A DNA stretch of 64,000 nt from Longispora albida DSM 44784 (GTDB lineage: Bacteria; Actinomycetota; Actinomycetes; Mycobacteriales; Micromonosporaceae), in NCBI RefSeq assembly GCF_000379825.1, contig NZ_KB903825.1, positions 248,001 through 312,000 on the forward strand, in the 5' to 3' direction. Positions within the stretch are counted from its first letter, which is position 1. Each line of letters starts with the position of its first letter. Below the pieces are notes generated by a model, which saw only the letters and a list, made by a program, of their open reading frames with translations, was not told the DNA's origin and searched no databases. The translations under genes were made by a program, and so were the position numbers. Shown here one piece after another: positions 49,906-58,511 of this stretch.

Positions 49906-52371
49906 ATGCGAAGAACGATCATGGCGATCGGGACGGCGGTGGCGCTGCTGCTGCCCCCCGTTCCCGTCCACGCGAGGGTGGTCGTGCCCAGCGGCTCGCT
50001 GGAGGTGGTGTTCAACCACCCGGGCCTGGACGAGGCCGCCGACAGCGCGATCGAGGACAAGCTCGACACGCTGATCAGGTCCACGAAGGCCGGCGGCACG
50101 ATCCACGCGTCCTTCTACCACACCTACAGCAGCACGAAGAACCAGAGCGCGCTCAAGTACGCCGCCGAGAAGGGGGTGTCCGTCAGGATCGTGGCTGAGG
50201 TGTGCGAGGACACCGACCCGTGCGTGGCGGACGCCACCATCGAGTCGACCCTCCAGGCTCTCGACGCCCTCCCCGGCTTCACCGTCGAGAAGTGCCGGGC
50301 GACGTGCAACGCCACCGCCTACGCCGGCAAGGGCATCAACCACAACAAGTTCTTCACGTTCAGCGCGCTGGACGACGGCCGCCGCAACGTCGTGGCCAGC
50401 GGCTCGGCCAACCTCAACGTCCACCAGCGCAAGCTGGACAACAACTTCGTGATCAGTTACGACGACCTGGCGAGCTACACGGGCTTCGTGAACTACTGGA
50501 ACCTGATGAGCGGCCACGCCGCCACGCCGGCCAACGTCTCGAAGCCCATCACCGGGGCCGGAGGCAAGCTCACGACGTTCTTCTCGCCACGGGATCCCGA
50601 CGCCGACGCCGCATACATCGCCGCTCACTTCACCACGCCGAACACCGACCTGATCGCGGCGTTCATCAACGACCTGAACTGTGACGCGCCCGATGGCGGC
50701 TCGATCCGGACGATCAGCGCCACGTGGAAGGACAACCGGCCGGAGATCACCGCTGCGCTCACCGGCCAGGCCAAGGCCGGCTGCTCGGTGGAGGCGATGA
50801 CCGACGAGTCCGTCACCGCCGTGGCCGAGCCGCTGGCCGAGGGCGACGTGTCCTTCTACGGCCTGCGGGCCGGCGGCTGCCGCACCAGCGCCTACCCGGT
50901 CGCGCAGAACAGCTGCGCCGGGGCGGGCGGCACGACGCACGACAAGTACACGCTGGTCCAGGGCACGTCGCGCAAGACGGGCGAGGCGGTCAAACTGGTC
51001 TACTCCGGCTCGCAGAACTACACGCGCGGCGCGATGACCGTCAACAACGAGGTCGTGCAGCGCATCGACGACTCCGCGATCTACGACGCCTTCCTCGCCG
51101 ACTACAACCGGCAGAAGACGAAGGCGATCAAGCTCGTGCCGGACAAGTACAAGGATGCCAGCTTCAGCACCGTGAACTCCCGCGACGCCGGTTCGCAGGA
51201 CCACCCGGCGATCGCGGTGAACGACGCCGGGCACAGGGCCGTCGCCTGGGCCGACACAGCGAACCCGGTCGCCGTGCCCTCCGGGCGCCACGGCGCGATC
51301 TGGCTGCGGCTCTACGGCTACGGCCCTGGCCCGCTGGAGGTGCAGGTACAGGCTGGCGGCCTGAGCGACTACGACTACCGTGACCCGCAGGCCGGCCTGG
51401 ACGCGGCAGGCAATGTCGTGGTGGTCTGGCAGGACGACGAGGACGGCAACGGGCACTACGACATCGCCATGCGCCGCGTCGACACCACCGGCCGGCTGCT
51501 CGGCACCAAGATCCGGGTGAACGCCGACAACACCGGCCAGCAGACCGCTCCAGCCCTCGCGGTCAGCGCCTCGGGCGAGCACGTCGTCACGTGGACCGAC
51601 GAGCACGTGGCCGGAGAGCCCCAGATCCGGGCCGCCCGGTACACCGCTGCGGGCGTCAAGACGAGCGAGGCGCAGGTCAACGGCACCTCGACCGGCACGC
51701 ACACCGGCTCCAGCGTGGCTCTCGACGCCCAGGGCGGGGCCGTCGTCGTGTGGCGCGACGACTCGGACGGCAACAACAGCGGCCAGATCCTGGGCAAGGG
51801 CCTGAACCGCGACGGCACGCTCCGGTTCACCGAGCGGACGATCAACGCGATCGCGACGGGTGACCAGGCGGAGCCCGCCGTGGACTCCACCCCGGCTGGC
51901 GAGTTCGTCGTGGTGTGGCAGGACTTCGAGGTCGCGGCCGAGCCCCGGGTGTACGCGCGGGCCTTCGACTCCCAGGGCACGCCCCGGTTCACCGACCTGC
52001 CGGTGTCGACGTACGCCGAGGGCACGACGGTCAGGCAGCCGCGCGAGAAGGACGCGTCTGGCACGCTGCGGGTCGGCAACCAGTACGCCCCGGACGTCGC
52101 GGTGGATGACGCCGGCAGGTTCGTGGTGGTGCTGGAGGAGTCGACGCCGTTCCACTCGGGGCGTGACGTGTTCGCCCGGGGCTTCGACGCCGCAGGGCTC
52201 ACGGCCGGCCGGTTCCCGGAGTACCGGATGAATCCCCAGACCACGCACGACCAGACGACGCCGGTGGTCGCGATGACCGGCACCGGCACGTTCGCACTGG
52301 CCTACTGTGACGATCCAGACGGCAACGGCGGGACGCAGCTGCGCCTGCGGGCCGGCTTCACGATCTCCTGA
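49906..52371 (+). CDS. Secreted phospholipase-D-like protein with C-terminal repeat propeller
   Basis: An 821-residue secreted protein with a Sec signal peptide. Two PLD half-domains hold HNKFFTF (first HxK) and THDKYTL (second HxK), the second followed by GSQNYTRG. This is the HxKxxxxD pattern of phospholipases D and related nucleases. From about residue 415 follow five or six repeats of roughly 45 residues (DAAGNVVVVWQDDEDGNG, SASGEHVVTWTDEH, DAQGGAVVVWRDDSDGNN) that likely build a propeller or beta-helix. GGGGAG lies 5 nt before ATG 49906. The activity, for example phospholipid or DNA hydrolysis, is not fixed by sequence. Confidence 0.85.
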   Translation: MRRTIMAIGTAVALLLPPVPVHARVVVPSGSLEVVFNHPGLDEAADSAIEDKLDTLIRSTKAGGTIHASFYHTYSSTKNQSALKYAAEKGVSVRIVAEVCEDTDPCVADATIESTLQALDALPGFTVEKCRATCNATAYAGKGINHNKFFTFSALDDGRRNVVASGSANLNVHQRKLDNNFVISYDDLASYTGFVNYWNLMSGHAATPANVSKPITGAGGKLTTFFSPRDPDADAAYIAAHFTTPNTDLIAAFINDLNCDAPDGGSIRTISATWKDNRPEITAALTGQAKAGCSVEAMTDESVTAVAEPLAEGDVSFYGLRAGGCRTSAYPVAQNSCAGAGGTTHDKYTLVQGTSRKTGEAVKLVYSGSQNYTRGAMTVNNEVVQRIDDSAIYDAFLADYNRQKTKAIKLVPDKYKDASFSTVNSRDAGSQDHPAIAVNDAGHRAVAWADTANPVAVPSGRHGAIWLRLYGYGPGPLEVQVQAGGLSDYDYRDPQAGLDAAGNVVVVWQDDEDGNGHYDIAMRRVDTTGRLLGTKIRVNADNTGQQTAPALAVSASGEHVVTWTDEHVAGEPQIRAARYTAAGVKTSEAQVNGTSTGTHTGSSVALDAQGGAVVVWRDDSDGNNSGQILGKGLNRDGTLRFTERTINAIATGDQAEPAVDSTPAGEFVVVWQDFEVAAEPRVYARAFDSQGTPRFTDLPVSTYAEGTTVRQPREKDASGTLRVGNQYAPDVAVDDAGRFVVVLEESTPFHSGRDVFARGFDAAGLTAGRFPEYRMNPQTTHDQTTPVVAMTGTGTFALAYCDDPDGNGGTQLRLRAGFTIS

Positions 52372-52401
52372 ACGACACGAGCGGCGAGCGCCGTTCACAT
52401 T

Positions 52402-52434
52402 CTGGGAGGCCGCGCGCGTCCGGCGGCCTCCCAG
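52402..52434 (+). terminator. Terminator after the PLD-like gene
   Basis: A perfect 12-bp stem (52402-52413 with 52423-52434), with a 9-nt loop, begins 30 nt after the stop. Confidence 0.85.
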
Positions 52435-52457
52435 GTCACCCGTGGAATACTCCCCTG

Positions 52458-53312
52458 GTGACTGCGCTGCGGATCGCCATCCCGAACAAAGGTTCCCTGT
52501 CAGACCCCGCCTCCGCCATGCTCGCCGAGGCCGGCTACCGCCAGCGCACCCATATGAAGGAACTCGTGGTCGCCGACCGGGCGAACAATGTCGAGTTCTT
52601 CTTCCTCCGGCCCAAGGACATCGCGATCTACGTCGGCTCCGGCCGGCTCGACGCCGGGATCACCGGCCGGGATCTGCTGGTCGACTCCGGGGCAGAGGCC
52701 GACGAGCTGCTGAGCCTGGGCTTCGGGCACTCGACGTTCCGGTTCGCCGCCAGGCCGGGCACGGCATCCAGCGTCGCCGACCTCGGCGGCAAGACCGTGG
52801 CGACCGCCTACCAGGGCGTCGTCACCCGCCACCTCGCCGAGCACGGCGTGTCCGCGAGCGTCGTCCGGCTGGACGGTGCGGTGGAGACCGCGATCCAGCT
52901 CGGCGTGGCCGACGTGATCGCCGACGTGGTGGAGACCGGCGCGACGCTGGCCAGCGCGGGCCTGGCGACCTTCGGCGAGCCCATCCTCCAGTCGGAGGCC
53001 GTCGTGATCCGGGGTGCCGGGCGGGACCCGGAGCAGCCCCAGATCGAGCAGTTCCTGCGGCGGCTGCAGGGCGTGCTGGTGGCCCGGGAGTACGTGATGA
53101 TGGACTACGACATCCGGATCGCCGATGTCGGCAAGGCCATCGCCCTGACCCCGGGCCTGGAGTCCCCGACCGTCTCCCCCCTGCACACCGAGGGCTGGGT
53201 CGCGGTGCGGGCGATGGTGCCGACCGCCGGGGCGCAGCAGGTCATGGACGAGCTGTGGGAGGTCGGCGCGCGGGCGATCCTGACCACCCAGATCCACTCC
53301 TGCCGTTTGTAG
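52458..53312 (+). CDS. hisG: ATP phosphoribosyltransferase
   Basis: A 284-residue HisG, long form: catalytic phosphoribosyltransferase domains followed by the C-terminal ACT-like regulatory domain (about residues 210-284; VGKAIALTPGLESPTVSPL). It joins ATP and PRPP, the first step in histidine synthesis. The start is PNKGSLSDPAS-like as in HisG. hisE, which normally precedes hisG in actinomycetes, is not here: the upstream gene is unrelated and terminated by a hairpin. GTG start. Confidence 0.95.
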   Translation: MTALRIAIPNKGSLSDPASAMLAEAGYRQRTHMKELVVADRANNVEFFFLRPKDIAIYVGSGRLDAGITGRDLLVDSGAEADELLSLGFGHSTFRFAARPGTASSVADLGGKTVATAYQGVVTRHLAEHGVSASVVRLDGAVETAIQLGVADVIADVVETGATLASAGLATFGEPILQSEAVVIRGAGRDPEQPQIEQFLRRLQGVLVAREYVMMDYDIRIADVGKAIALTPGLESPTVSPLHTEGWVAVRAMVPTAGAQQVMDELWEVGARAILTTQIHSCRL

Positions 53313-53576
53313 TCACTGCGTGTTGTGCTGACGGGGCGTGGCGAGCATCTTGGCGAGCCGCGCCTGGTCGGCCGGGCTGATCACGTCGCTCTCCTGCTTG
53401 TCGCGGATCGTCTTGGCGAGGGTGAAGGCCGACGTGACCACGAAGAGCAGGCCGATGGCGAGGAAGCCGCGGACCCACGGCCCGACCGGCAGGTACACGA
53501 TCCCGATGACCATCGCGCCCAGCGAGGTCGCGAAGGCGAGGATCGACTGGACGTAGAAGGCCGTGGTGTTCTTCAT
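53313..53576 (-). CDS. YiaA/YiaB family membrane protein
   Basis: An 87-residue protein with two spans (about 8-28 and 35-55) and the YiaAB two-helix signature AFATSLGAMVIGIVYLPVGPWVR followed by TSAFTLAKTIRDKQE. Function unknown. Convergent with hisG; the stop codons are adjacent. Confidence 0.85.
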   Translation of the reverse strand: MKNTTAFYVQSILAFATSLGAMVIGIVYLPVGPWVRGFLAIGLLFVVTSAFTLAKTIRDKQESDVISPADQARLAKMLATPRQHNTQ

Positions 53577-53869
53577 GCCTTCGAGTCTCGGCGGTGCGGG
53601 CCGGGCGGTCCTGAGTACGCATACTCAACACCGGTGCCGGGGTACCTATGCTCCGGCATCTCAGCCGAACGGCTGATATCACTTTCCGCCCCCAAATAAC
53701 TACTTTCTGTAGTGTTCTGGGGGTCGCGACGTCACCTGCCGATACACGTCCAGTCCCCAGTGGACCATTCCGATACTCATTGCCACCGTGCCCGTGCACC
53801 CAGCAGCGCCGTGCCTCCGGCCGGCCGGGCCCGGCAGTGGTCACTACCGCGCAACCAGCACCAACGGGG

Positions 53870-54049
53870 GTGGGAAAGTTGGCGAAGAAACCCGAGCAGA
53901 TTCCGTGCGCCACCTGTGATGGCAAGGGCAGAGTGCAAGCCCCGGCTACGGCCACCGTCTACGACAAGAACGGCAAGCCCGTGAAGAAGGGCGTCACGCA
54001 CTCGATGGACTGCCGCGCCTGCGGTGGCAAGGGCTGGCGCCCGGCCTGA
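53870..54049 (+). CDS. Small CxxCxGxG zinc-finger protein
   Basis: A 59-residue protein with two zinc-finger half-sites of the DnaJ type, CATCDGKG and CRACGGKG, separated by 20-odd residues. The start is GTG 53870 or, with a better ribosome-binding site (GGGGGTGGG), TTG 53879. The frame extends upstream to 53648 without a site and with low coding character. Function unknown; such proteins may be redox or chaperone accessories. Confidence 0.65.
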   Translation: MGKLAKKPEQIPCATCDGKGRVQAPATATVYDKNGKPVKKGVTHSMDCRACGGKGWRPA

Positions 54050-54056
54050 CGATCCA

Positions 54057-54082
54057 CCGGGTACCGGAGCCCCGGTACCCGG
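54057..54082. terminator. Bidirectional terminator
   Basis: An 11-bp stem (54057-54067 with 54072-54082) with an AGCC loop lies between the convergent zinc-finger gene and the acetyltransferase gene and can end both transcripts. Confidence 0.75.
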
Positions 54083-54087
54083 CCAGG

Positions 54088-54618
54088 TCAGGCCGCCGGG
54101 TTGATCCGCTGGAAGAGCACGTGGTCCTGCCAGGCTCCGGCGATGTTCAGGTACTGCGGGGCGTAGCCGAAGCGCTCGAAGCCGTTGCGCTCCAGGACAC
54201 GCTGCGAGCCGATGTTGCCGGGCAGCGTACCGGCCTGCACGCGGTGCAGCCCGAGTTCGGTGAAGGCAATGTGGAGGATCGACTCGACGGCGGCGGTGGC
54301 CACGCCCCTGCCGTTGCGGGACTGGTCCACCCAGTAGCCGAGGTTGCCGTTCTGGAAGGCGCCCTGCACGACGTCGTTGAGGTTGACCCGGCCGGCGACC
54401 TCACCGTCCACACAGATCACGTGCGGGAGCATGGCGCCCCGGCCGTGGCTGGCCAGCGCGGTGCGGAGGACGGCGGCCTGGCCGTCCAGGGTGTAGTACT
54501 CCTCGGGGCGGACCGGGTCCCACGGGGCCATGAACTCACGGTTGGCCGCGACCAGGGCGGCGAGGGCATCGGCATCGTCCAGGGTGATCAGACGGGTGGT
54601 GACACGCATGCTGATCAT
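54088..54618 (-). CDS. GNAT acetyltransferase (RimJ-like)
   Basis: A 176-residue GNAT enzyme similar to ribosomal-protein N-acetyltransferases: the acetyl-CoA-binding region reads QSRNGRGVATAAVESIL, followed by HRVQAGTLPGNIGSQRVLERNGFE. ATG 54618 and 54609 are both possible. Monocistronic. Confidence 0.85.
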   Translation of the reverse strand: MISMRVTTRLITLDDADALAALVAANREFMAPWDPVRPEEYYTLDGQAAVLRTALASHGRGAMLPHVICVDGEVAGRVNLNDVVQGAFQNGNLGYWVDQSRNGRGVATAAVESILHIAFTELGLHRVQAGTLPGNIGSQRVLERNGFERFGYAPQYLNIAGAWQDHVLFQRINPAA

Positions 54619-54659
54619 GATGCCAAGCTTGCGCGGCCAGCCCCAACCCGGATAAGCAT

Positions 54660-55397
54660 GTGGCTATGGCTATGACACCCGCCGATGTCTTGCACGCCCT
54701 GGCCAGGACCAGGGCCTCACTGGACGGCTCCGAGGTGACGCTGTGGTGGTCCGGCGACGTGTTCTCCTGGGGGCCGGGTGAGCCCTATCAGCGGGTGTTC
54801 GGCTTCGAGGGGCTGAGCGTCGCCCGGCTCGTACCGGAGGAAGGGGGTTTCCAGCTCCTCAACCGGGAGGCGGCGTTCTATCTGGACCCGGTGACCCGCG
54901 AGATCCTCGAAACGTGGGAGGGCAGGCCGGTCGTGCACGTGTGGAACGACCCGGCGAACCTGCGGCTGCGCCCATTCCCCATTCCTGTCACGGAACTGGG
55001 TGACCAGGTGTGTTTCAGTCTCCAGATCCCGCTCGCCTATCCGTCGCCGCTACCGGTCGCCGAATTCCCGGACAACTCCGCCGACGACACCTACCGGGCG
55101 CTGGAACTCTTCCAGTACTTCGCGCCCGCCACCGTTTTCGGCACGGACGAGCCAAGCGTGCCCTCGACGTTGACCTGGATGCGGATGTCGCCGTGGCTGC
55201 CGTGGATGGCGCAGGGTGACCGTCCTGGTGGCCTGGCCTTCCACACCCACGGCCGTAAGCTCGGCTCGTACGCCGAAGCGCCGGAGAAGCTCCGGAAACA
55301 CATCGCCAGCCACAACCCCAGCTTCGCGAGCGCGCCGGAGGCCTGGTCCGAGCCGAACGAGACGAGCTGGACATACTTCCGGAAGCTGGCCGGCTGA
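54660..55397 (+). CDS. DUF1838 family protein
   Basis: A 245-residue protein of the DUF1838 family: NREAAFYLDPVTREILETW (about 62-80), VVHVWNDPANLRLRPF, then VTWMRMSPWLPWMA-like core and a FHTHGRKL motif near the end. Function unknown; homologues bind haem-like or steroid ligands only by speculation. Its stop overlaps the asnB start codon by one base. Confidence 0.75.
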   Translation: MAMAMTPADVLHALARTRASLDGSEVTLWWSGDVFSWGPGEPYQRVFGFEGLSVARLVPEEGGFQLLNREAAFYLDPVTREILETWEGRPVVHVWNDPANLRLRPFPIPVTELGDQVCFSLQIPLAYPSPLPVAEFPDNSADDTYRALELFQYFAPATVFGTDEPSVPSTLTWMRMSPWLPWMAQGDRPGGLAFHTHGRKLGSYAEAPEKLRKHIASHNPSFASAPEAWSEPNETSWTYFRKLAG

Positions 55398-57250
55398 TGT
55401 GCGGGATCACCGGCTGGGTCGCCTGGGACCGTGACCTGCGGGCCGAGCTGCCCACTGTGGAGGCCATGACCGCCACGATGACCTGCCGTGGCCCGGACGA
55501 CGGCGCGGTGCGGCTGTGGCCACACGCGGCTTTCGGCCATCGGCGCCTCGCCGTCATCGACCTCGAAGGCGGCGCGCAGCCGATGCTCGCCGAATCCGGC
55601 GGCACGCTGCTGGCCGCCATCACTTTCAGCGGCGAGATCTACAACTACCGCGAGTTACGCGCCGAGCTGGAAAGTCACGGCCACCTGTTCCGGACGGCCA
55701 GCGACACCGAGATCATTCTCCAGGCGTACCTGCGCTGGGGCGCCGGCTGCGCCCAGCACCTGAACGGCATGTTCGCCTTCGGGATCTGGGACGCGCTGAC
55801 CGAGGAATTGTTCCTGGTCCGTGACCGGCTCGGCGTAAAACCGCTTTTCTATTACCCGGTACCCGACGGCGGGCTGCTCTTCGGTTCCGAGCCGAAAGCG
55901 ATCCTCGCCCACCCGGCGACGGCGGCCGCGATCGGCCTCGACGGGCTCCGCGAGACCCTCGCCATGTTCAAGACACCCGGCCACGCCCTGTACCGGGGGA
56001 TGGCAGAAGTCCTGCCGGGCCACGTTGTCCGGGTCACCCGGACCGGCATCACGCGTCACCGGTACTGGGCGCTGGAGGCTACCGAGCACACCGATGACCT
56101 GGAGACGACGGTCGCCACGGTCAGAGAGCTGCTGGAGGACATCGTCCGGCGGCAGCTGGTCGCGGACGTGCCGTTGTGCTCGCTGCTGTCCGGCGGGCTG
56201 GACTCCAGCGTGATCACCGCGCTGGCAGCCCGCGAACTGGCCTCGGCCGGGGCCGGGCCGATCCGGTCCTTCGCCGTCGACTACACCGGGCAGGCGGAGA
56301 ACTTCCGGCCCGACGGGCTGCGGTCCACTCCGGACGGACCCTTCGCGCAGCTGCTCGCCGAGCACGCCGGCGCCAGCCACCAGGCGATCGTCCTCGACGC
56401 CGGCGACCTGATCGACCGGCGGCACCGGGAGGCCGTGCTGACGGCCAAGGACCGGCCCAGCATGTTCGCCGAGACCGACGTCTCGCTCTACCTGCTGTTC
56501 CGGCGCGTCCGGCAGCGGTCGACCGTGGCGCTGTCGGGTGAGGCGGCCGACGAGGTGTTCGGCGGGTACTCCTGGTTCCACTCCCCCGCGGCCGTCGACG
56601 CCGGTACGTTCCCGTGGATCGCGGCGACCTTGCAGCTCGCGGGCTCCGGCATCGCCCCGCCGCACGCCCTGCTGGATCCGGCCGTCGTGGCCGAGCTGGA
56701 CCTGGCCGCCTACACCGCCGGCGCGTACTCGGCCGCGCTCACCGAGGTGCCGCACCTGCCCGGGGTACCGCCGCTCGAACGCCGGATGCGTGAGGTCTGC
56801 TACCTGCACCTCACCCGGCTCGTCACGATCCTGCTCGACCGCAAGGACCGGATGAGCATGGCGACCGGGCTCGAAGTCCGGGTGCCGTTCTGTGACCACC
56901 GGCTCGTCCAGTACGTCTTCAACACGCCCTGGTGGATGAAGACCTTCGACGGCCGGGAGAAGAGCCTGCTGCGGGCGGCCGCCGGGGACCTGCTGCCGCC
57001 CGAGATCGCCGGCCGCCTGAAGAGCCCGTATCCCACCACACAGGACCCCAGGTACCCGATCGCCCTGCACGGCGAGCTGTCGGCGCTGGCGGACGACGAC
57101 AAGGCTCCGGTGTGGGCTCTCGCCGACCGGGCGGCCGTCCAGCGGGCCGTTGCCGAGCCCGGGGACATGGCCCGGCTCCGGACGGCCAGCGAGCTGGTCC
57201 TCGGGCTGGACGCCTGGCTGCGCGGATACCAGATCAGCCTGCCGGGCTGA
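55397..57250 (+). CDS. asnB: Asparagine synthase (glutamine-hydrolysing)
   Basis: A 617-residue two-domain enzyme: N-terminal glutaminase with catalytic Cys2 (MCGITGW) and RGPDD, and a C-terminal ATP-pyrophosphatase synthetase domain with LLSGGLDSSVITAL. It makes asparagine from aspartate, glutamine and ATP. The C-terminal stretch (LEVRVPFCDHRLV) is standard. It is coupled to the DUF1838 gene upstream, so the two may be made together. Confidence 0.95.
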   Translation: MCGITGWVAWDRDLRAELPTVEAMTATMTCRGPDDGAVRLWPHAAFGHRRLAVIDLEGGAQPMLAESGGTLLAAITFSGEIYNYRELRAELESHGHLFRTASDTEIILQAYLRWGAGCAQHLNGMFAFGIWDALTEELFLVRDRLGVKPLFYYPVPDGGLLFGSEPKAILAHPATAAAIGLDGLRETLAMFKTPGHALYRGMAEVLPGHVVRVTRTGITRHRYWALEATEHTDDLETTVATVRELLEDIVRRQLVADVPLCSLLSGGLDSSVITALAARELASAGAGPIRSFAVDYTGQAENFRPDGLRSTPDGPFAQLLAEHAGASHQAIVLDAGDLIDRRHREAVLTAKDRPSMFAETDVSLYLLFRRVRQRSTVALSGEAADEVFGGYSWFHSPAAVDAGTFPWIAATLQLAGSGIAPPHALLDPAVVAELDLAAYTAGAYSAALTEVPHLPGVPPLERRMREVCYLHLTRLVTILLDRKDRMSMATGLEVRVPFCDHRLVQYVFNTPWWMKTFDGREKSLLRAAAGDLLPPEIAGRLKSPYPTTQDPRYPIALHGELSALADDDKAPVWALADRAAVQRAVAEPGDMARLRTASELVLGLDAWLRGYQISLPG

Positions 57251-57320
57251 GAACGCCGCGAAGTTGTCGTACCCGTAGGGCACACTCCCGGTCGACGCGT
57301 GATCGGCGGATGGAGGCTCG

Positions 57321-57689
57321 ATGGGCACCTGGGGCAGCGGCAACTTCGACAGCGACACGGCGGCCGACCATCTGTCGGAACTCGTCGAGCGCCTGCTCGG
57401 GGAGGTGGAGGCCGCGATGGCCGGAGACCCGGCCGGCCTCGAACCCGACGAGTACTGGGGCGTGGCGGTCCCTTGCAACCTGGAGTTGCTGTGCCTCCTC
57501 GCCGAGCGCGGCCACGTCGGGGTCAACCTGCCCGAGCCGGCGACCATCACCGGCTGGCAGGAGACGTTCCTGGCGGTGTGGGACGCGACGATCGACGGCC
57601 TGGAACCGAAACCGGACTACCGGCAGGAGCGGCGGAAGGTGCTGGTCGCGACCTTCGACCGGCTGGCCGCGCTCGCCTCCGGCCAGTGA
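57321..57689 (+). CDS. DUF4259 family protein
   Basis: A 122-residue protein matching DUF4259, which opens with MGTWGSGNFDSDTAADHLSE and closes with a short helix. The family is small and widespread in actinomycetes with unknown function. It starts with ATG 57321, 70 nt after asnB. Confidence 0.88.
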   Translation: MGTWGSGNFDSDTAADHLSELVERLLGEVEAAMAGDPAGLEPDEYWGVAVPCNLELLCLLAERGHVGVNLPEPATITGWQETFLAVWDATIDGLEPKPDYRQERRKVLVATFDRLAALASGQ

Positions 57690-57709
57690 CGACGCCGGAG
57701 GACTGAGCA

Positions 57710-58018
57710 GTGCTGGACCGACCTGAGATTGTCTGCATCTGCGGCTCCATCCGGTTCGCGGAGGAGATGCGCACGGCGAACCGCGATCTGACGTTCGCGG
57801 GTGTCATCGTCCTCGCGCCAGGCGAGGCAGGCGCGGCGGCCGAGCTGATCACCAGCGAGCAGAAGGCCGTGCTGGACGCCCTCCACCTGCGCAAGATCGA
57901 CCTGGCTGACCGGGTTCTGGTCGTGAACCCCGGCGGGTATGTCGGCGAGTCCACGAGCAGGGAGATCGCCTATGCCCACGCCACCGGCAAGCCGGTCTCG
58001 TTCACCGATCCTGTCTGA
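57710..58018 (+). CDS. Nucleoside 2-deoxyribosyltransferase-like protein
   Basis: A 102-residue Rossmann-type protein: VCICGSIRFAEEM opens the fold, the middle has VLAPGEAGAAAE, and the C-terminus reads KIDLADRVLVVNPGGYVGESTSREIAYA. This pattern is shared with nucleoside 2-deoxyribosyltransferase-like domains, but the catalytic Glu of true enzymes is not clear. 20 nt after the DUF4259 gene. Confidence 0.75.
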   Translation: MLDRPEIVCICGSIRFAEEMRTANRDLTFAGVIVLAPGEAGAAAELITSEQKAVLDALHLRKIDLADRVLVVNPGGYVGESTSREIAYAHATGKPVSFTDPV

Positions 58019-58052
58019 CCAGCGGACGGCCAGGTCTGCGCCCATCGGTTCC

Positions 58053-58511
58053 TTACTCGGTCAGCTCCCCGGCCAGGAGATCCATGAGGAGTGCGTCGTG
58101 CCAGGTCCCGTCCGGTCCGCGCTCGTAGCTGCGCATGACGCCGACGGGGCGGAAGCCGACCTTGCCGTAACACCGGATGGCAGCGGCGTTGTCCGCGGCG
58201 GGGTCGATCACGATCCGGTGATGACCATGGTCGGTGATCAGGTGCCGGGCCAGCGTACGCACGGCGTCAGTGCCCAGCCCCCGCCCGTGCGCCGCCGGGT
58301 CCAGGTAGATGTCGATGTTCGCATGACGGTAGTCCGGATCACCGAGGTCCTCGGCGACCGCCTCCGCCATGTCCTCGCCGCCACCCCACCGCTCGTACAC
58401 CTCGGGCGTCGCGCGGATCCCGGCCAGCACGGGAATGTCGTCCGGTGTGGCCGGACGCAACACCACGCGGGTGCCGTACAGAGTCCGCTGCATGCGCGGA
58501 AACGCTAGCAT
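58053..58511 (-). CDS. AAC(6')-like GNAT acetyltransferase, internally shortened
   Basis: A 152-residue GNAT protein whose C-terminal half closely follows aminoglycoside 6'-N-acetyltransferase-type proteins: HANIDIYLDPAAHGRGLGTD, then ITDHGHHRIVIDPAADNAAA and RSYERGPDGTWHDALLMDLL. Between the first helices (EDMAEAVAEDLG) and the DPDYRHANIDIYL strand, the stretch that normally carries the 25-30-residue strands with a VDG turn seems absent. The reading frame is intact. Activity is doubtful. It may be a degraded resistance or housekeeping acetyltransferase. Confidence 0.7.
   Translation of the reverse strand: MLAFPRMQRTLYGTRVVLRPATPDDIPVLAGIRATPEVYERWGGGEDMAEAVAEDLGDPDYRHANIDIYLDPAAHGRGLGTDAVRTLARHLITDHGHHRIVIDPAADNAAAIRCYGKVGFRPVGVMRSYERGPDGTWHDALLMDLLAGELTE

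Noticed and set aside
49855-52398. 847-codon minus-strand frame opposite the PLD-like gene
   Set aside because: Shadow of the phospholipase-D-like gene; no domain, and its start lies in a region with its own terminator.
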